Source of the DNA: Ricordea florida | Lineage: Eukaryota; Cnidaria; Anthozoa; Corallimorpharia; Ricordeidae | Length of the DNA stretch: 64,000 bases | Assembly (NCBI GenBank): GCA_949710005.1 | Contig: OX453287.1 | Span: forward strand, 18,561,017-18,625,016 | Direction of reading: 5' to 3' | Shown here: in pieces, positions 38,890-50,895 of the stretch | How positions within the stretch are numbered: the stretch's first letter is position 1 | Layout of the letters: every line of letters starts with the position of its first letter | Position numbers and translations under genes: made by a program | The notes under the pieces: model-generated | Databases searched by the model: none | Seen by the model: the letters and a program-made list of their open reading frames with translations, nothing else | What the model was told of the DNA's origin: nothing

Positions 38890-39482
38890 GGCTGTTATTA
38901 TGCTAGAGACGCTTACGTCGTCTAGACGTCTTTACGTTAAAGGTGACTGATATGAAAACGGTACGCATTCAAGTAGACTAACTAACACAAAAAGAAGACT
39001 GGGTTCTCTACTCGGAGGACACTCGGTTTCAGGACGAAACGCTGACTCGTCCTAGTCGTCTCTGGACGAGTCAAGGCTGGGGGGGGGGGGGGAGTCAGGG
39101 CATGGGGTGGGGATTTGATTGTCTTTGTTGGCCCTGGGGTAGGGCATTTGACTGACCTTGTCCTCCCGGGGGAGGGAATATTTGAATCTTTCTTCGCCAG
39201 CCTTGGGATATTTGACAGCGATGTGCAGCCCGGGGTGGGGAAATTTGGTTGCATTTGACTGGAATGATTTGCCCGTGGGCAGGGAATTTGACGGAAAATT
39301 TTTCAAAAATGTCAAATCTCCACCCCATGCCCTGACTGAACGACGCTCTTAAAATAAAGCGTTAACGAGGACAGACGTGAAATGCGTCTTTCTTATTTAC
39401 AGTTTTTATACTAGACGTTACAATCGTCTCCAGACAGCTTTAACGTCTCAGACGACATTAACGTTTCTAGCATAAAAACAGC
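38890..39482. repeat. MITE with a second MITE nested inside
   Basis: Outer inverted ends: GGCTGTTATTATGCTAGAGACG at the left and its partner ...CTAGCATAAAAACAGCC at the right. Inside, GTCAGGGCATGGGGTGG (about 39097) pairs with CCACCCCATGCCCTGAC (about 39320) as the ends of an inner element with poly-G. Confidence 0.75.
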
Positions 39483-39886
39483 CATTCACACTTTGCTATT
39501 TCGTAAGCGATACAAGAATTTCAACATTCTCCATAAAAATCACAAAGTTATAACGATCCTTTTTCACTGAGAAACGAGCTAACGCCAAAAACGTCTTCTT
39601 TTTTATCAACTTACTTAAGTAAAACGTGCGACCGTCGCCAGAAGGGAGCTCATATAAAAATGACTTCTACGGGTTAAAAGAAGGAAACGCATCAAAATAC
39701 TTCTTCTCGGCCTTTTCATCAAATACATACAAATAAAGGAGCCACGATTTGAGGCAAAACGTGACACTGCCAAAAACACACATTTCACAAATTTTCCAGG
39801 CTCAAATTAAGATATACAATCTATGTCATTTTATAACAGGAGAGTAATAACTTCTTAAAAAAGTGACTTCTTCTCTTTTTACTTAC

Positions 39887-40144
39887 CGACATTCCCTTAA
39901 AGGATACACCCTTTGCGACCTTCATAAAGATTTCTTTCATTTCCGTGTTGTCGTAGTCAAAATCCTCCAGTGACATGTTCTTCGTCTCGTTCTGCTGTTT
40001 TAACACTGCAATGGACTGGTTCAGTGTGAGTGCTATGGTCCAAAGAGCGTCGTATGCGAATGCTGCATAACGATTCGGCTCTTTGTGAGATAAGTTTGAG
40101 TGTTGAAGTTCCATTTGATATTCTTTCCAAAGCTCTGGCACTGT
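39887..40144 (-). CDS. GABA-B-like receptor, ligand-domain exon
   Basis: 86 codons, phase 0: TVPELWKEYQMELQ, then NRYAAFAYDALWTIALTLNQ (the conserved A-x-x-AYDA-x-W-x-x-A-x-A-L motif of GABA-B ligand domains), then EMKEIFMKVAKGVSFKGMS. Confidence 0.82.
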
Positions 40145-40231
40145 CTACATATCAAGAAAAAAAAATAAGTTTGCTCAATGGCCACCTAAATTACACAATA
40201 AATAACTCGGTTTAGTGGGTCGAGGGTAGCT

Positions 40232-40495
40232 GGGCACGACATTTAAACAAACAAACAAACAAAAATAACAAAAGAACAAAAAGAACAAAACTAACAAAAC
40301 TAACAAACAAACAAAAAAAGAACAAACAAACAAACAAAAACAACAAACAAACAAACAAAAAGAGCGAACAAACAAAAAGATCAAAGAAACAAACAAAAAA
40401 GAACAAACAAAAAGAACAAACAAAAAGAACAAACAAGCAAACAAAAAACAAACAAACAAACAAACAAGCAAGCAAACAAACAAAAAGAACAAAGT
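40232..40495. repeat. (AAAC)n/(AAAAAG AAC)n simple repeat
   Basis: Long imperfect AAAC/AAAAAGAAC tract in a receptor intron. The long ORFs on its minus strand are low-complexity artefacts. Confidence 0.9.
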
Positions 40496-41325
40496 AACAG
40501 ACGTAAAAGTAGCCGCATTTTCTTTATTTACCTCATTTTTACAAAAGCCATATGAAAGGTAACGAGTAAACTAAACCGTTTTCTTGTAAAAGTAGAATTC
40601 TCGAGCGGTGTTGACCATTTTGGCCGACTTTCTTTGTTATTACGTGTACTTTGTATAATGAGCTTTTGAATTTTCGCGCGAGAAGGGCTACTAAAGTCCC
40701 GGATGTGTCGCGATGTTTATTAGAGACAGCTACCAGGGTTACTCAAGACGAGTGCATAAATATAATTTACAAATTTAAGCTCAAACAACTTTTATTTATA
40801 TCCACATTTACATTATTATCTATATAAATTATACTCACATGCTCAAGACACATACAAACACATCATGACAAATTGGGGAAAGTAATTTTGATTTAAATTT
40901 TAAATCTGCCTAGTTTGTGGTTGATTACAAGTTTAGAAACGTGTTCGTCAGGAGTTTTGAGGAACGCACGTTTGCATTTGCTTTCCAAAAGCTCTTTTTA
41001 ATAATTCCGCATATTTGAGGGTCAACAGAGCGGGCATTGAACGATTTCAATTCCGTTAACCTAACAATAGGCCATTTTAACGTTCTGTCCTTAGTACCCC
41101 GGCCTTTAAATACACGTGAGGCTGGAACTGGCTTAGCTTGGTTACAAACCTTCTTACTCTTCATATGTGAATATGATTTGCGCATGAAAGGCAGTCAACG
41201 TTTGTAACCAGGAAAGGCCAAGTTCAGTCTTACTTGTAATCAAAGGCTAGGGTAGTATAAACACCACTTTAAAACGGTGTATTCACTCACGCTTTCCGTC
41301 AAGCGAAGCATCTTGATATCTTTAC

Positions 41326-41617
41326 CTTCTCTGATATCGTTTTCTCATTATCCTCTCCAATCATTAAGGCTTTAGTGCTTAGGTAGTTTCCAAGTGCGTG
41401 ACTGATTTCCTCCACAGTACAGTTAGTATCTTGGTAAGCTTCCCAATTTTCTCTGTATCCTCCCGACATCATTATCCACACAATCTTAGGGCCATAAAAT
41501 CCCTTCTTGTACGCCTTAATAAAGATATATGTGCTGTTTACCAAGTGTGAGGTCAGGACGGCTGGACATTGGCATCTTTCCTTTTTACGGTTTTTAACAA
41601 GACGAAGTGGAAGTCAC
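41326..41617 (-). CDS. GABA-B-like receptor, ligand-domain exon
   Basis: Open from near 41617: CPAVLTSHLVNSTYIFIKAY, then GFYGPKIVWIMMSGGYRENW, then EDNEKTISEK before a GTAAAG donor at 41325. The YGPK-x-VWI segment is a typical Venus-flytrap strand of the family. The donor is phase 0 and fits the next exon; the acceptor position is approximate. Confidence 0.78.
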
Positions 41618-42214
41618 TAAAACCGCAAAAAGGGACGAGCCCAATATCCAATGAGCCATCCTGAATCAACAAGCTTGGTCAATAAGAGATTTGCCATATG
41701 GCTATTTTGTTTTATTTTATTGCGCGAAATCCCCAATGGGCAACATAGGCTCAACTTTCCCACACGGGTAGCCAATCAGGACCCAGCATTTGATTTATCT
41801 TGCATGCTGGCAAAAAGACAAACTTCTCACAGTCAACGTCGATGTCAGCTACACCATTGCCGAATTCAGAGCGATAGGCGCGATGAATACTTAACAATTA
41901 TTCTAAGAAATCGAGGTGAATCGTGGCAGAATGTTTACCGAGCGGCGAAGCAACGAGGTAAATATTCCTAAAGCCACTTTTCACCGAGATTGAAGGAAAT
42001 AATTGTTTTAGTATATACCACTGAAGCTACCTCAGTAGGGAGCTTAAACAAACACGACGACGTGGCCATGGATAGCACAACCAGTGAAAAAACTTAATTG
42101 TTGAACGGCGGAATTCGTACGACAGAGACTTTAAGAAAAGGTAAGGCGCATACGAGCTAAAGGCCCACACGGCCGGAGCTTATCTCGGTTTCAATAGCAT
42201 AAAGCACCTAGGAG

Positions 42215-42425
42215 TATTATTACTACCCCCTGGATGGGATGCAAGTCCATCGCAGGGTCACCCCTAGCATTGTATACACCTGCGTGGAGAGAGACAGTGT
42301 GGAGAAAAGTTTCTTGTCTAAGGAAACAACACATGGAGTGCCAGCACCAGGGCTCGAACTCCAAACCTTCTGCTCGGAAGTCCGACACGTTAACCACTAC
42401 ACTACTGTGCCTCTACAGACAGAGA
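42215..42425 (-). repeat. tRNA-derived SINE
   Basis: On the minus strand the sequence starts with a degenerate tRNA-like head (GTAGTGGTTAACGTGTCGGA, GGAGTTCGAGCCCTGG) and continues into a body ending near CCATCCAGGGGGTAGTAATA. Confidence 0.65.
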
Positions 42426-43089
42426 CATACCGGACTTTATTTTGTACGTGCAGTTTTCAGTACTGTGTCGTCCATTCGCTCTATTGTTTGGTACTGCCCT
42501 GGTCAACGTTTCATCGTGGTAGTGTTTTGCTTAATTTCACTAGTAAAATCTCTTTGAGAAAAGCTGAAAAGTGTGAATCGACGGCAGCCATATTTCGTTA
42601 GCTTGGACGCCATTTTTGTTTTCCCCAAACAAAAACTTGACAGTGTATTATAACTTTAGAGACTAACTCTCTTAGATTACTAGCCTGCTTGTCTTATTTT
42701 GCTCTTTTACTCATAACAAAAAAACTTGTAAACATCTAACCTTGCAAATCACGTTCCTTGCGGTTTTCTCTGAAAAAATCCCAAAGATGACTCGAGCATC
42801 CTTTTCCTGGATTAAACATTAAGGAAAACTCACATTTATAACAAGTACGGAAACGAAGAAATCAAAACTTATAAAATGTTCAGAGAAGACTCATGGGTTC
42901 ATACCCCACTGGCGTTCACTCACTCCTGTTTCAGTTACTTATAGTGAACGGTTCTACCTTTCAGTTGTTGATGAAACCATACGAAAGAGAGGTCCAATTC
43001 ATAGAAGGCTATCAGTTTAACAATACTGTAACTCAACTTTTGCCGCTGTGGACCATGCCGACTAAACATTCTTTGTAAAACCACTGAAC

Positions 43090-43566
43090 ACTTTTTTAAC
43101 GGTGCCCAGAATGTTTTTAACTTTGTCATCTGTGGATCAAACTATGCGGTGCGATCCTTCTTTGTAAAGCTACTGAACAGTTCTGTAAATTGGTACTGTT
43201 TGTTTTACTGTACATTGTGGTTCTAACTTTTTCATCTGTGGATCAAACCATGCAGTGTGACCATTCTTTGGAAAGCTACTGAACAGTACTGTACTGTGGT
43301 ACTGTTTGTTTTACTATGCAGTGTGGATCTCGCTTTTTCATCTGCAGATCAAACCATGCAGTGTGACCATTCTTCGAAAAGCTACTGAACAGTACTGTAC
43401 TGTGGTACTATTTGTTTTACTACACAGGGTGGTTCTATCTTTATCTCGGTGTATCAAACCATACAGTGAGATCATTCTTTGGGAAGCTGCTGAACAGTAC
43501 TGTACTGTGGTACTCTTTGTTTTACGTTATCGCTTGGTTCTATCTTTATTTGACTGTTGATCAAAC
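43090..43566. repeat. 106-bp satellite, intronic array
   Basis: About four to five diverged copies of a unit containing TACTGTACTGTGGTACTG, TTTGTTTTACTATACAGTG and CATGCAGTGTGACCATTC. The same family forms the arrays at 55280-60440. Confidence 0.85.
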
Positions 43567-43839
43567 CTTAATGCTGTTGAGCTGTAGATCAGGCTCGTCA
43601 GTGAACGTCTCATAACTGCTTATGCTAACTCCGGCATCTTTTAGTCTGGTTACCAGGTCGTTCGCAAGTCCTGAGAATGTATCCAGTCCCTCGCGTAGCA
43701 CGGTCACTCTGCGCCAATTAAAATGCTTCACGAGAGCAACCCGGCCTTTGTTTTGCAAATGCTCAGGAGGAATGGTACTAATAAACGTAGGGAAGACCCG
43801 CTTGCAAGATAGGGCTGGGTTAGCTGTTGCCATGGCAAC
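43567..43839 (-). CDS. GABA-B-like receptor, ligand-domain exon
   Basis: 91 codons, phase 0. VAMATANPALSCKRVFPTFI, then VALVKHFNWRRVTVLREGLD: the FNW-x-x-V segment is a hallmark of periplasmic-binding-protein-like family C ligand domains. The donor at 43566 touches the satellite array. Confidence 0.85.
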
Positions 43840-43997
43840 CTGTATAAATTCAAAACAAGAAAAAAAAGTTGAAGCTTCCTTCAATTGACGTGAGGAATGG
43901 AATTGCAATAGGTTTTGGAATACGTACAAAGGAATTGACAGAGTTTCGACTTTAATGTCATAAATTGTAAGAACGAAATCGTCATCGAATAACTTAC

Positions 43998-44135
43998 TTG
44001 AACTAAGTTGTAGAAACGGGCAGCCTTAGCCAGCGGTTCTGCAGATTTTGAACATCCGGGTCCTATGATCATAATCTTCTTTGATACGTCCCGGATGTAC
44101 TCGGTAAAGGCATGTATCGCATGTGAATCATCGCA
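43998..44135 (-). CDS. GABA-B-like receptor, ligand-domain exon
   Basis: 46 codons, phase 0: CDDSHAIHAFTEYIRDVSKK then IMIIGPGCSKSAEPLAKAAR. The GPGCS motif is a ligand-domain signature of GABA-B receptors. Confidence 0.86.
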
Positions 44136-44377
44136 CTGTTTGAAAAGAAATTAATTAAGAAAACGATTAGTAATATATCCCGTTAATATGATAATAATGT
44201 TTTCACGAGTTACGCTAGCGCCCTACTTGATCTGTCGAAGTCTTTCTACCAACAATATTTTAACGTTTTCCGCCGATGGATATTCATGACCAGTTCAAGT
44301 TGAGAGCGATTTTTCCCTTCTACGAGAAGGGATTGGTTAAAGAATCTCGCGCTCTTCCCCTTAACCACAGGGTCTCA

Positions 44378-44560
44378 ATAGGGTGGTGACTTTTACGACT
44401 AACGGTTAATATTTTTGACTGTTTTACGGCTAACGGTTAATATTTTTGGCTGTCTTACGGCTAACGGTTAATATTTTCTACGGCTAACGGCTAAAATTCT
44501 TCAATATTTACGCCTAACGGCTAATTTTTTTGCCCGTTTTACGGCTAACGGTTAACCCCA
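44378..44560. repeat. Minisatellite
   Basis: About six copies of a unit with TTTTACGGCTAACGGTTAAT, period near 30 bp, in the first receptor intron. Confidence 0.8.
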
Positions 44561-44763
44561 TTGAGACCCTCTAACCACTCAGACGTGTAATTGAGAACGC
44601 AATTTTCCCACCAGTAGAAGTGTTCACGTACATTTGGTTTGGTTTGGTTTGGTTTGGTTTCGTATCTCCTATAATTGGTTATAAAGTGTTTCAAGAATAG
44701 CCAAAAACAAATAAGAATTTAAAAATTCAGATAAGAAAAAAAGTTCAAAGGCCCCTTGTTCAC

Positions 44764-44994
44764 CTTGACATCCATGACTTGCATTCGTAACTCATAGTCC
44801 ACCAGTATTTTAGGGGAGGAGTTGACGTGTCTGATTGCCATAGCAACAATAGGGACCATACTCGCCGAGTTCTGGTCCCCAGGTTTAGTCTCGATATCAA
44901 ACACTCCAGCAAGGAGAAGTGGGATTTTGCTGTGAGCTCCACAAACATTGAAGGACAGACGAAATATCAAGAGAGCAATGAGTCTAAAAATCAT
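44764..44994 (-). CDS. GABA-B-like receptor, first coding exon
   Basis: ATG at 44994. MIFRLIALLIFRLSFNVCGA is a signal peptide. Then IPLLLAGVFDIETKPGDQNS and MVPIVAMAIRHVNSSPKIL, the first strand and helix of the ligand domain. Ends at a GTGAAC donor after VMDVK, phase 0. Together with ten further exons on the minus strand to 31980 it encodes a family C G-protein-coupled receptor. The ligand is assumed from the family, not shown by the sequence. Confidence 0.84.
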
Positions 44995-45149
44995 TTTAAA
45001 TCTGATTGTTCTTCTGAAGAGCAACTGCAGATAAAGAGCAGAAAAAAAAAAACTATTAAACAAACTTTTATTGATCGGTATTTTAAACAAGCCAGTGTTT
45101 ATGCAAATTAGTAACTGTGTTTGTAAACTCCGGGTGCACTAATACTTTC

Positions 45150-45305
45150 GTAAGTGAATATATGAAAGACCATATATTTGAACTGCGGAGTAATATGTAA
45201 TGACATTGATTGATCATCCCGTTCAGGCCTGAATTTTTTTCAGGCTTAAATTTCACAGCTGCTTAAGTTGTGTACATAACTGCGATGATCAATCAATGTC
45301 ATTAC
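45150..45305. repeat. SINE-like repeat, copy 2
   Basis: Shares CCCGTTCAGGCCTGA, TTCACAGCTGCTTAAGTTGT and ACTGCGATGATCAAT with 29490-29695. ATATATGAAAGACCATATAT next to it matches the same neighbour sequence inverted. Confidence 0.65.
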
Positions 45306-45596
45306 TAATACTTTCACTCGAAGAGTAATCGAGCCATTTTGAACGACTCGATAACTGCTCTCCGATATCTTCGTGTGATGTAATAGACTAAGCGAAAATT
45401 TTCTCTTAAATAGACCGAATATATCGTCCACTACCTTACTAAAGGATTCTATAAAAGAAATTGCGTTTGCACCTCTTAATTAAAAGATATTCATTGGTTT
45501 TCTCATCTTTAAAGTCGAGTCCGGTGGACAGGCGGTCTACCTTGTTTTCAATGTTATTTAGAAAACAGTCCTAAGAAAGTACGCGCGCTGATTGGT

Positions 45597-45843
45597 TAGA
45601 AATCGTGTTTCTATAACTCGATAGAAACACAGAACTAGCACGAGCTGTTGACGTAATGATGACGCGAGCAAAGAGAATTTACATTTTGATAATCAAAGCT
45701 AACAAGTTGCTTTTCTTTTTTTCGTCGCGGTGTTTTCTAAAAGAAATAGAAAACATGTTCTTCGTGTTTCTATTGAGTTATAGAAACACGAGTGAAAGTT
45801 TGGGAGAACTCGAAAAAGCTGTGGAAACACTTGCCTGCGGCTC

Positions 45844-45874
<31 letters not shown>

Positions 45875-46256
45875 CTTTCACTCGTGTTTCTATATTAAAC
45901 AATTAGATTATGAGCTCGAGATTTCTATCGCGTGATAGTTGACGAGGGCGCAGCCCGAGTCAACTATCACGCATAGAAATCGAGAGCGAATAATCTAATT
46001 GTTTTAGTATAAATCTACTGGTCGTTCAAAACTTTGTCTTTTCTGGAACAGACTCGACCAGTAAACTGTCTAAATCTTCTTTATGGACACTTCGAAAACG
46101 TGAACAAGCGGCCGCCATTACGCTACTCGCTATCTATCACAGAATAGATAGTGGGTAGCGTAGCCAATCAGAGCGCGGCATTTGTGATAGAGTGCTAGTA
46201 GATTTATACTAAAACTCGATAGAAACACGCTACATGTTTTCTATTTCTTAATTATT
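45597..46256. repeat. MITE split by a second MITE
   Basis: Outer element: CGTGTTTCTATAACTCGATAG motifs (45604) paired with CTCGATAGAAACACG (46216), plus the long palindrome GAACTCGAAAAAGCTGTGG/CCACAGCATTTCTCGTTC. Inner element, about 45895-46215: TTAAACAATTAGATTATGAG and AACTATCACGC palindromes, ending TAGATTTATACTAAAA. Confidence 0.7.
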
Positions 46257-46339
46257 TAGCTGAGCATAATTTTAACGAGGCCTTCTGACCAATACTATCC
46301 TACAGAGAAGAATTGTAACGATTCTTTCAAGATTAGTAT

Positions 46340-46460
46340 AGGTAATAGCATGGTTTGTAGTGATATTTGGTATAAATACCACGAGAGATATTTCAAAATT
46401 GTTGTACGTAATTTCAAGAGCCGTTAGGCGAGTGAAATTTCAGACAATTTTGAAATATCT

Positions 46461-46492
<32 letters not shown>

Positions 46493-46630
46493 ATCATGCT
46501 ATTATTTGTTTATAATACTACTCACAAAAGGTTTGTAATTTTCACATGTAGGTATTTCAAATTAAGCAGAAATACCACTGCTCTTAGCCAATCAAATTAC
46601 AGAAACTTCTCGTGTAGTAGTATAAAAGAC
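46340..46630. repeat. Palindromic MITE
   Basis: GATATTTGGTATAAATACCA pairs with TGGTATTTATGCCAAATATC. GATATTTCAAAATTGT pairs with ACAATTTTGAAATATC. Confidence 0.8.
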
Positions 46631-47184
46631 ATAATTTACGATTTGCCTCCCTGCCTTTGCTAAACTTTGTGGAGAACTTATGTAACCAACTTCGTCAACA
46701 CAGTCTGTGCACCTGTTCAAGCAGACATTGTGTTCAACCAAAGTAGATTGACGGTTTTTACGCATCTTCTCATTATATTTTTATAAAAAAATCCTGAACA
46801 GCATAAACATAAATTCACGGCAAGGTACACCCCTTTAGAAAAAAGGTGTGAATCGTTTTCGTTAAATAGTCCTTTACATTTGATACACCAAGAAATAATA
46901 CCATGCCATCAGTACTTGTCCTTAGTTTTAAAGAGCACTGTGTAGAGAGGACTGAAACTATTCAATTAGAGCGACTTCAGAAATAGTTTTATGTGCAGTC
47001 ATTGCCGGCCAACTGGTATCTAAGTAGCTGTTCTCCTCCACATTTAAATGCAAATCCTTCAACTCCACAGAAACGTATTTCAACTTAACATAATTAACAA
47101 TTAGATTATAAGCTAGAGATTTCTTTGGGGTGATAGTTGCGTCGCCATTTTGGAAACCATCTTCAACCAAGTGCCCAAGTTCTT

Positions 47185-47345
47185 GGGTCCGAAAATCGGA
47201 CCCAAAAGATATCCATCATCGGTCACAGCCCATAAATAGTGGATTGAAAAAAATATTTTGGGTCCGAAAATCGGACCAAATAGATATCCATCGTCGGCCT
47301 CAACCCATAAATAGTGGATTGAAAGAAATATTTTGGGTCCCAAAG
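47185..47345. repeat. Two tandem copies of a ~84-bp unit
   Basis: GGGTCCGAAAATCGGACC, GATATCCATC and CCATAAATAGTGGATTG occur twice in the same order. The GGTCCGAAAATCGGACC word is itself a hairpin. Confidence 0.8.
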
Positions 47346-48079
47346 TTGCAAGGCATACTGAAAGGTATAGGTATACTGAAAGATTTTAGGACGGAGAATC
47401 GGACTTATGTCCAACTGATATTTTATGAGAAAAAAAAGTAAAAGTTTAACATATCCTGCGGAATCCTTTTGAAGGCCGCCAGAAATTGACTAAGGAAAGC
47501 GAGTTTGATTTTGAGGTGAATTTATTCCGTCAGAATATAGGCATCAACTTGCATTTTAAAAAAGAACCATTTTTAGCGGAATTTTCTAAATTCGAAAAGG
47601 ACGATTTAGTTTGGAACGCCTTTGTACCATTCATTGTAGCAATAACAGCTGCAGTATGTTAGTGATTTTCTCTGTTTAATTCAACCAAGAAAGACAGATA
47701 CTCTTCTGGATTTGTGGCTGGTAAATGTAGGCCACAACAATGCGCGATTCAGTTGAGTTTTATGCGACCACAGACAGAAAAGGAAAGGTCCAACTAATGT
47801 TCGTGATTGAGAATTGATACCACAATGAATGTTCACTCACCATTACGCGTCAGTTCAAATTCCATTTATACTCGAGCGTCGTTTTGAGGGATTCCGATTT
47901 AAAACATTTAGTTCCAGCACTCTCAGACAGAGACATGTTCTGCGCTCCTTTTTTCATTTATCCAATTTTTTTTTTTGCTTTCGAATATCAATACTTCTAA
48001 ATTGAATAATGAAGATGATTTATTTTGAGCCTAGAAAATTTGTGAAACATGTCACAGGAAAACTTTGAAGAACAAAATC

Positions 48080-48495
48080 CGAGTTGCTGACAAATTTCAA
48101 AAACTTCAAAATCGGGCCACGCGGATTCTGACCTTCTCCAACTATGATACAGATGCAAATCAATTATTTAAAAGTCTAAATTGGAAGAATTAGAAACTCG
48201 GCGTCAAATGTCGAAAGCAGAAATGGTGTACAAATCTATCAACGGCCTTGCACCGAAGTATTTAACTAATAAATTTTTTCAACGCAGTGATGTTAATCCA
48301 TACAATCTACGAGATTTTGAGAATAAGCTTGCTATTCCCTTGCCGCGTACAAACTATTTCAAAAATAGCTTTAGTTATAGTGGTGCAACTCTGTGGAACA
48401 GCTTACCCTCTCAGGCTAGGCGAGCAAGTTCTCTGACAAGCTTTCGACGCGTTTTATCTAACATAGACACGGCATTCATGGAAACCAGGCTTTAA
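48080..48495 (+). pseudogene. LINE reverse-transcriptase C-terminal fragment
   Basis: QMSKAEMVYKSINGLAPKYL, then NLRDFENKLAIPLPRTNYFK and GATLWNSLPSQARRASSLTS form the C-terminal end of a CR1/L2-like ORF2. The upstream frame (TKFQNRATRILTFSNYDT-like) is shifted. 5'-truncated. Confidence 0.78.
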
Positions 48496-48659
48496 TTTAT
48501 ATATATTTTTGTAATAATATTCCTCCTTTCTTTTAATATAATATTTGTATGTAAAGTTATATTGGGTTTCGGGTTCGAGGCGTTTTATATTGTTATTCTA
48601 CAGTATATTGATATCTTTTTTACATAATTGTATTTTTGCCTGATGTTTGATTGATGATG

Positions 48660-48985
48660 AGTTCTCCCAACAGGAGTCGAACCTACGACCTTTCCATTAC
48701 TAGTGCAGAGACTCTTATTACTGCGCTGTAGGAGACTCGTGGGAGCAGGGCCATTAAACTAGGTTCATGGGACAAAACATTCAGCAGCTTAAGGCTAGGA
48801 TCACGGATGTCAGAGTGAAAGGGTTGTGAAATAATGGCGAGTAATTCCATTACCGAAACCGCACTAAAAAGGGGCTTAAAAGGATGTATTCTTCTAAAGA
48901 ATTTCCTTTGCTTATAAGCATATGAATACGGCGTATTGTAAAACACATCATTTCCTGCCAGATCTGTGGTAAACATATTGGATCC
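48660..48985 (-). repeat. Dispersed repeat with tRNA-like end, copy 1
   Basis: On the minus strand it contains CCCATGAACCTAGTTTAATG, then GCTCCCACGAGTCTCCTACA and the tRNA-like GTAGGTTCGACTCCTGTTGG. The same sequence is at 50340-53440, where it is split by a transposon. Confidence 0.7.
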
Positions 48986-50335
48986 TTAGTTAACTCTCCA
49001 AATGAGTAAGTTAATGCGCGCAAGACTGATTCTTCATTGCACGTGTTTAAAAATCAGTGTACTGTTAAGGTCGTGTAAAAACTGACCTAGGTATATTTAA
49101 AAAATGAGTAGCACACAAACAAATCTGTGAACTACTTAATAACCTTCAAAAATACATAGCTAATTGCTTTCACAAAAAAAAAATGGCTTAATATCTAGAA
49201 CACTAAACGTGCAAAACGCATCTGCTCGGCTATCGTACTAATATGGTCGTACATTATTTGTTTGTTAACGTACTTACATACTTTGAATTAAGATTTTGGG
49301 GGATTAAATTTGTCGGCCTTGTTAGATTACTACCTGAACAGTTTGAATTTATCGCCCTGATGAATTGTGAATTCTGAAAAAAAAAATAGTTCTAGAAACG
49401 ATCCTTATCGATATATCCATCGATCTTCATTTTTATTTCGTCAGTCGTCTTGAAGAGTGCAGTTTTAGCCTGGAAATTATGTCAAAATTTCAATTCCGTC
49501 GCAGAGTGCATGTCAGATGGTGTATAACAAGGTCCGATATGTCAATATGATAAACGTTAATACAGCATAATTTTTTTTTCATCAGAGTTGCCGTTTTGGA
49601 CATGACAAGTGAATACTGTTCAAAGTTTACCGAAATCAACTTTTCTCAGGAGCTTACACAGTCACCAAACTAAAGCATTCACCAAGTTTGCTTAATAGTG
49701 GCATGCCACTCGGATCAGAACCTGAAAATTGTTTTAGAGAGCATACTGTAACCTGGAATCTACTTGTTACGTAAGTTGTAAGTACCTGAGAGACTGGAAG
49801 GTTTGAGAAACTTTCACCTTATCCCTTCTGATATAAATGACACAAACCACGACTTCATTCCCTCTTACGTATCGTTAAACAATTGAACAGTTTTTAGCGA
49901 AAAACCGACAATTACAAGAATGAACAAATAATTGTGTAGTGCATTAGTGTAAATGCTCTGCTGACTAATTAATTAACCGGCCTAAGATAACTGGTAATTA
50001 CAAGCCTTTCTGTGGTGCAGTATTTTACGTTATCTACCTTTCAAACGAAGCGCACCAATCGGTTTCTGATTCCGTCACAGTAGAACGATTAACGTAAAGT
50101 TCTCAAGATGGACAGGTGATCATAAACAATGTGTGTTGTCTTATGAACCAGTCAATTTAACCATTTTATTTTCCCAGAAGTAAAAACTTTCTGTCAGTGC
50201 AATTTGATTTCAAAGTACTGATTGAACGTTTACATATACAAACAAATTCATGAAGCACAATGATACTTTGTGCACCCTTTCCATATAAAATCCCGCTATT
50301 CTCCAAAAAAGATACCGTAAATATGCATGTTCATA
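48986..50335. other. Stretch without a recognised gene
   Basis: Unique-looking AT-rich DNA. I found no coding exon or clear repeat structure. Confidence 0.4.
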
Positions 50336-50413
50336 ATTTCACAACTCTTTCACTTTGACATTCAAATCCTAGCGGTATGCCTGATGTTTTTCCCATGAAC
50401 CTAGTTTAATGGC
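50336..50413 (+). repeat. Dispersed repeat copy 2, left part
   Basis: TTTCACAACTCTTTCACTTTG and CCCATGAACCTAGTTTAATG match 48660-48985 inverted. It continues at 53353 after the transposon. Confidence 0.7.
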
Positions 50414-50895
50414 TTTGCTTATGGCTGCCCATATGTAGCAAAATTTAATCTTGGTTAATTTTTATTTGATTTGAACTTCGTTCAGTTTAAATTTAAACTT
50501 TTTTGTCGAAATGTATTTAGATTTAAAGTGAATTATTGTTTAAAATCCAAATTTAATTAAATCTTTTCAAATTTCTAATTTAAACTTCCCAATCAAATTC
50601 ATTTAATCTTTGAGGCAATTTTTTCATTTAAACCTACAATAAATTTCATTTAAACCTGCTGTAAACTTCATTTAAACCTGCTGTAAATTTCATTTAAACC
50701 TGCAGCAAATTTCATTTAATCTTCCTGGGGCGAGCTCGGCTAAGCTGGCTCGAGTGAGGTCACTTGTCACATCAGTGGCGGCCATTTGTTTTGGCGGCCG
50801 GTTATCAACATAGAAGATGGTGTAAAACACAGAGTTTCAGAGCTACTCAGCGAAGCATCCAGGCTACTTCCTCTCCTGGCAGTCCTAACACCTGT

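Noticed and set aside
40175..40492. Long Phe/Leu/Val/Cys-rich ORFs
   Set aside because: Translation of an (AAAC)n/(AAAAAGAAC)n simple repeat.
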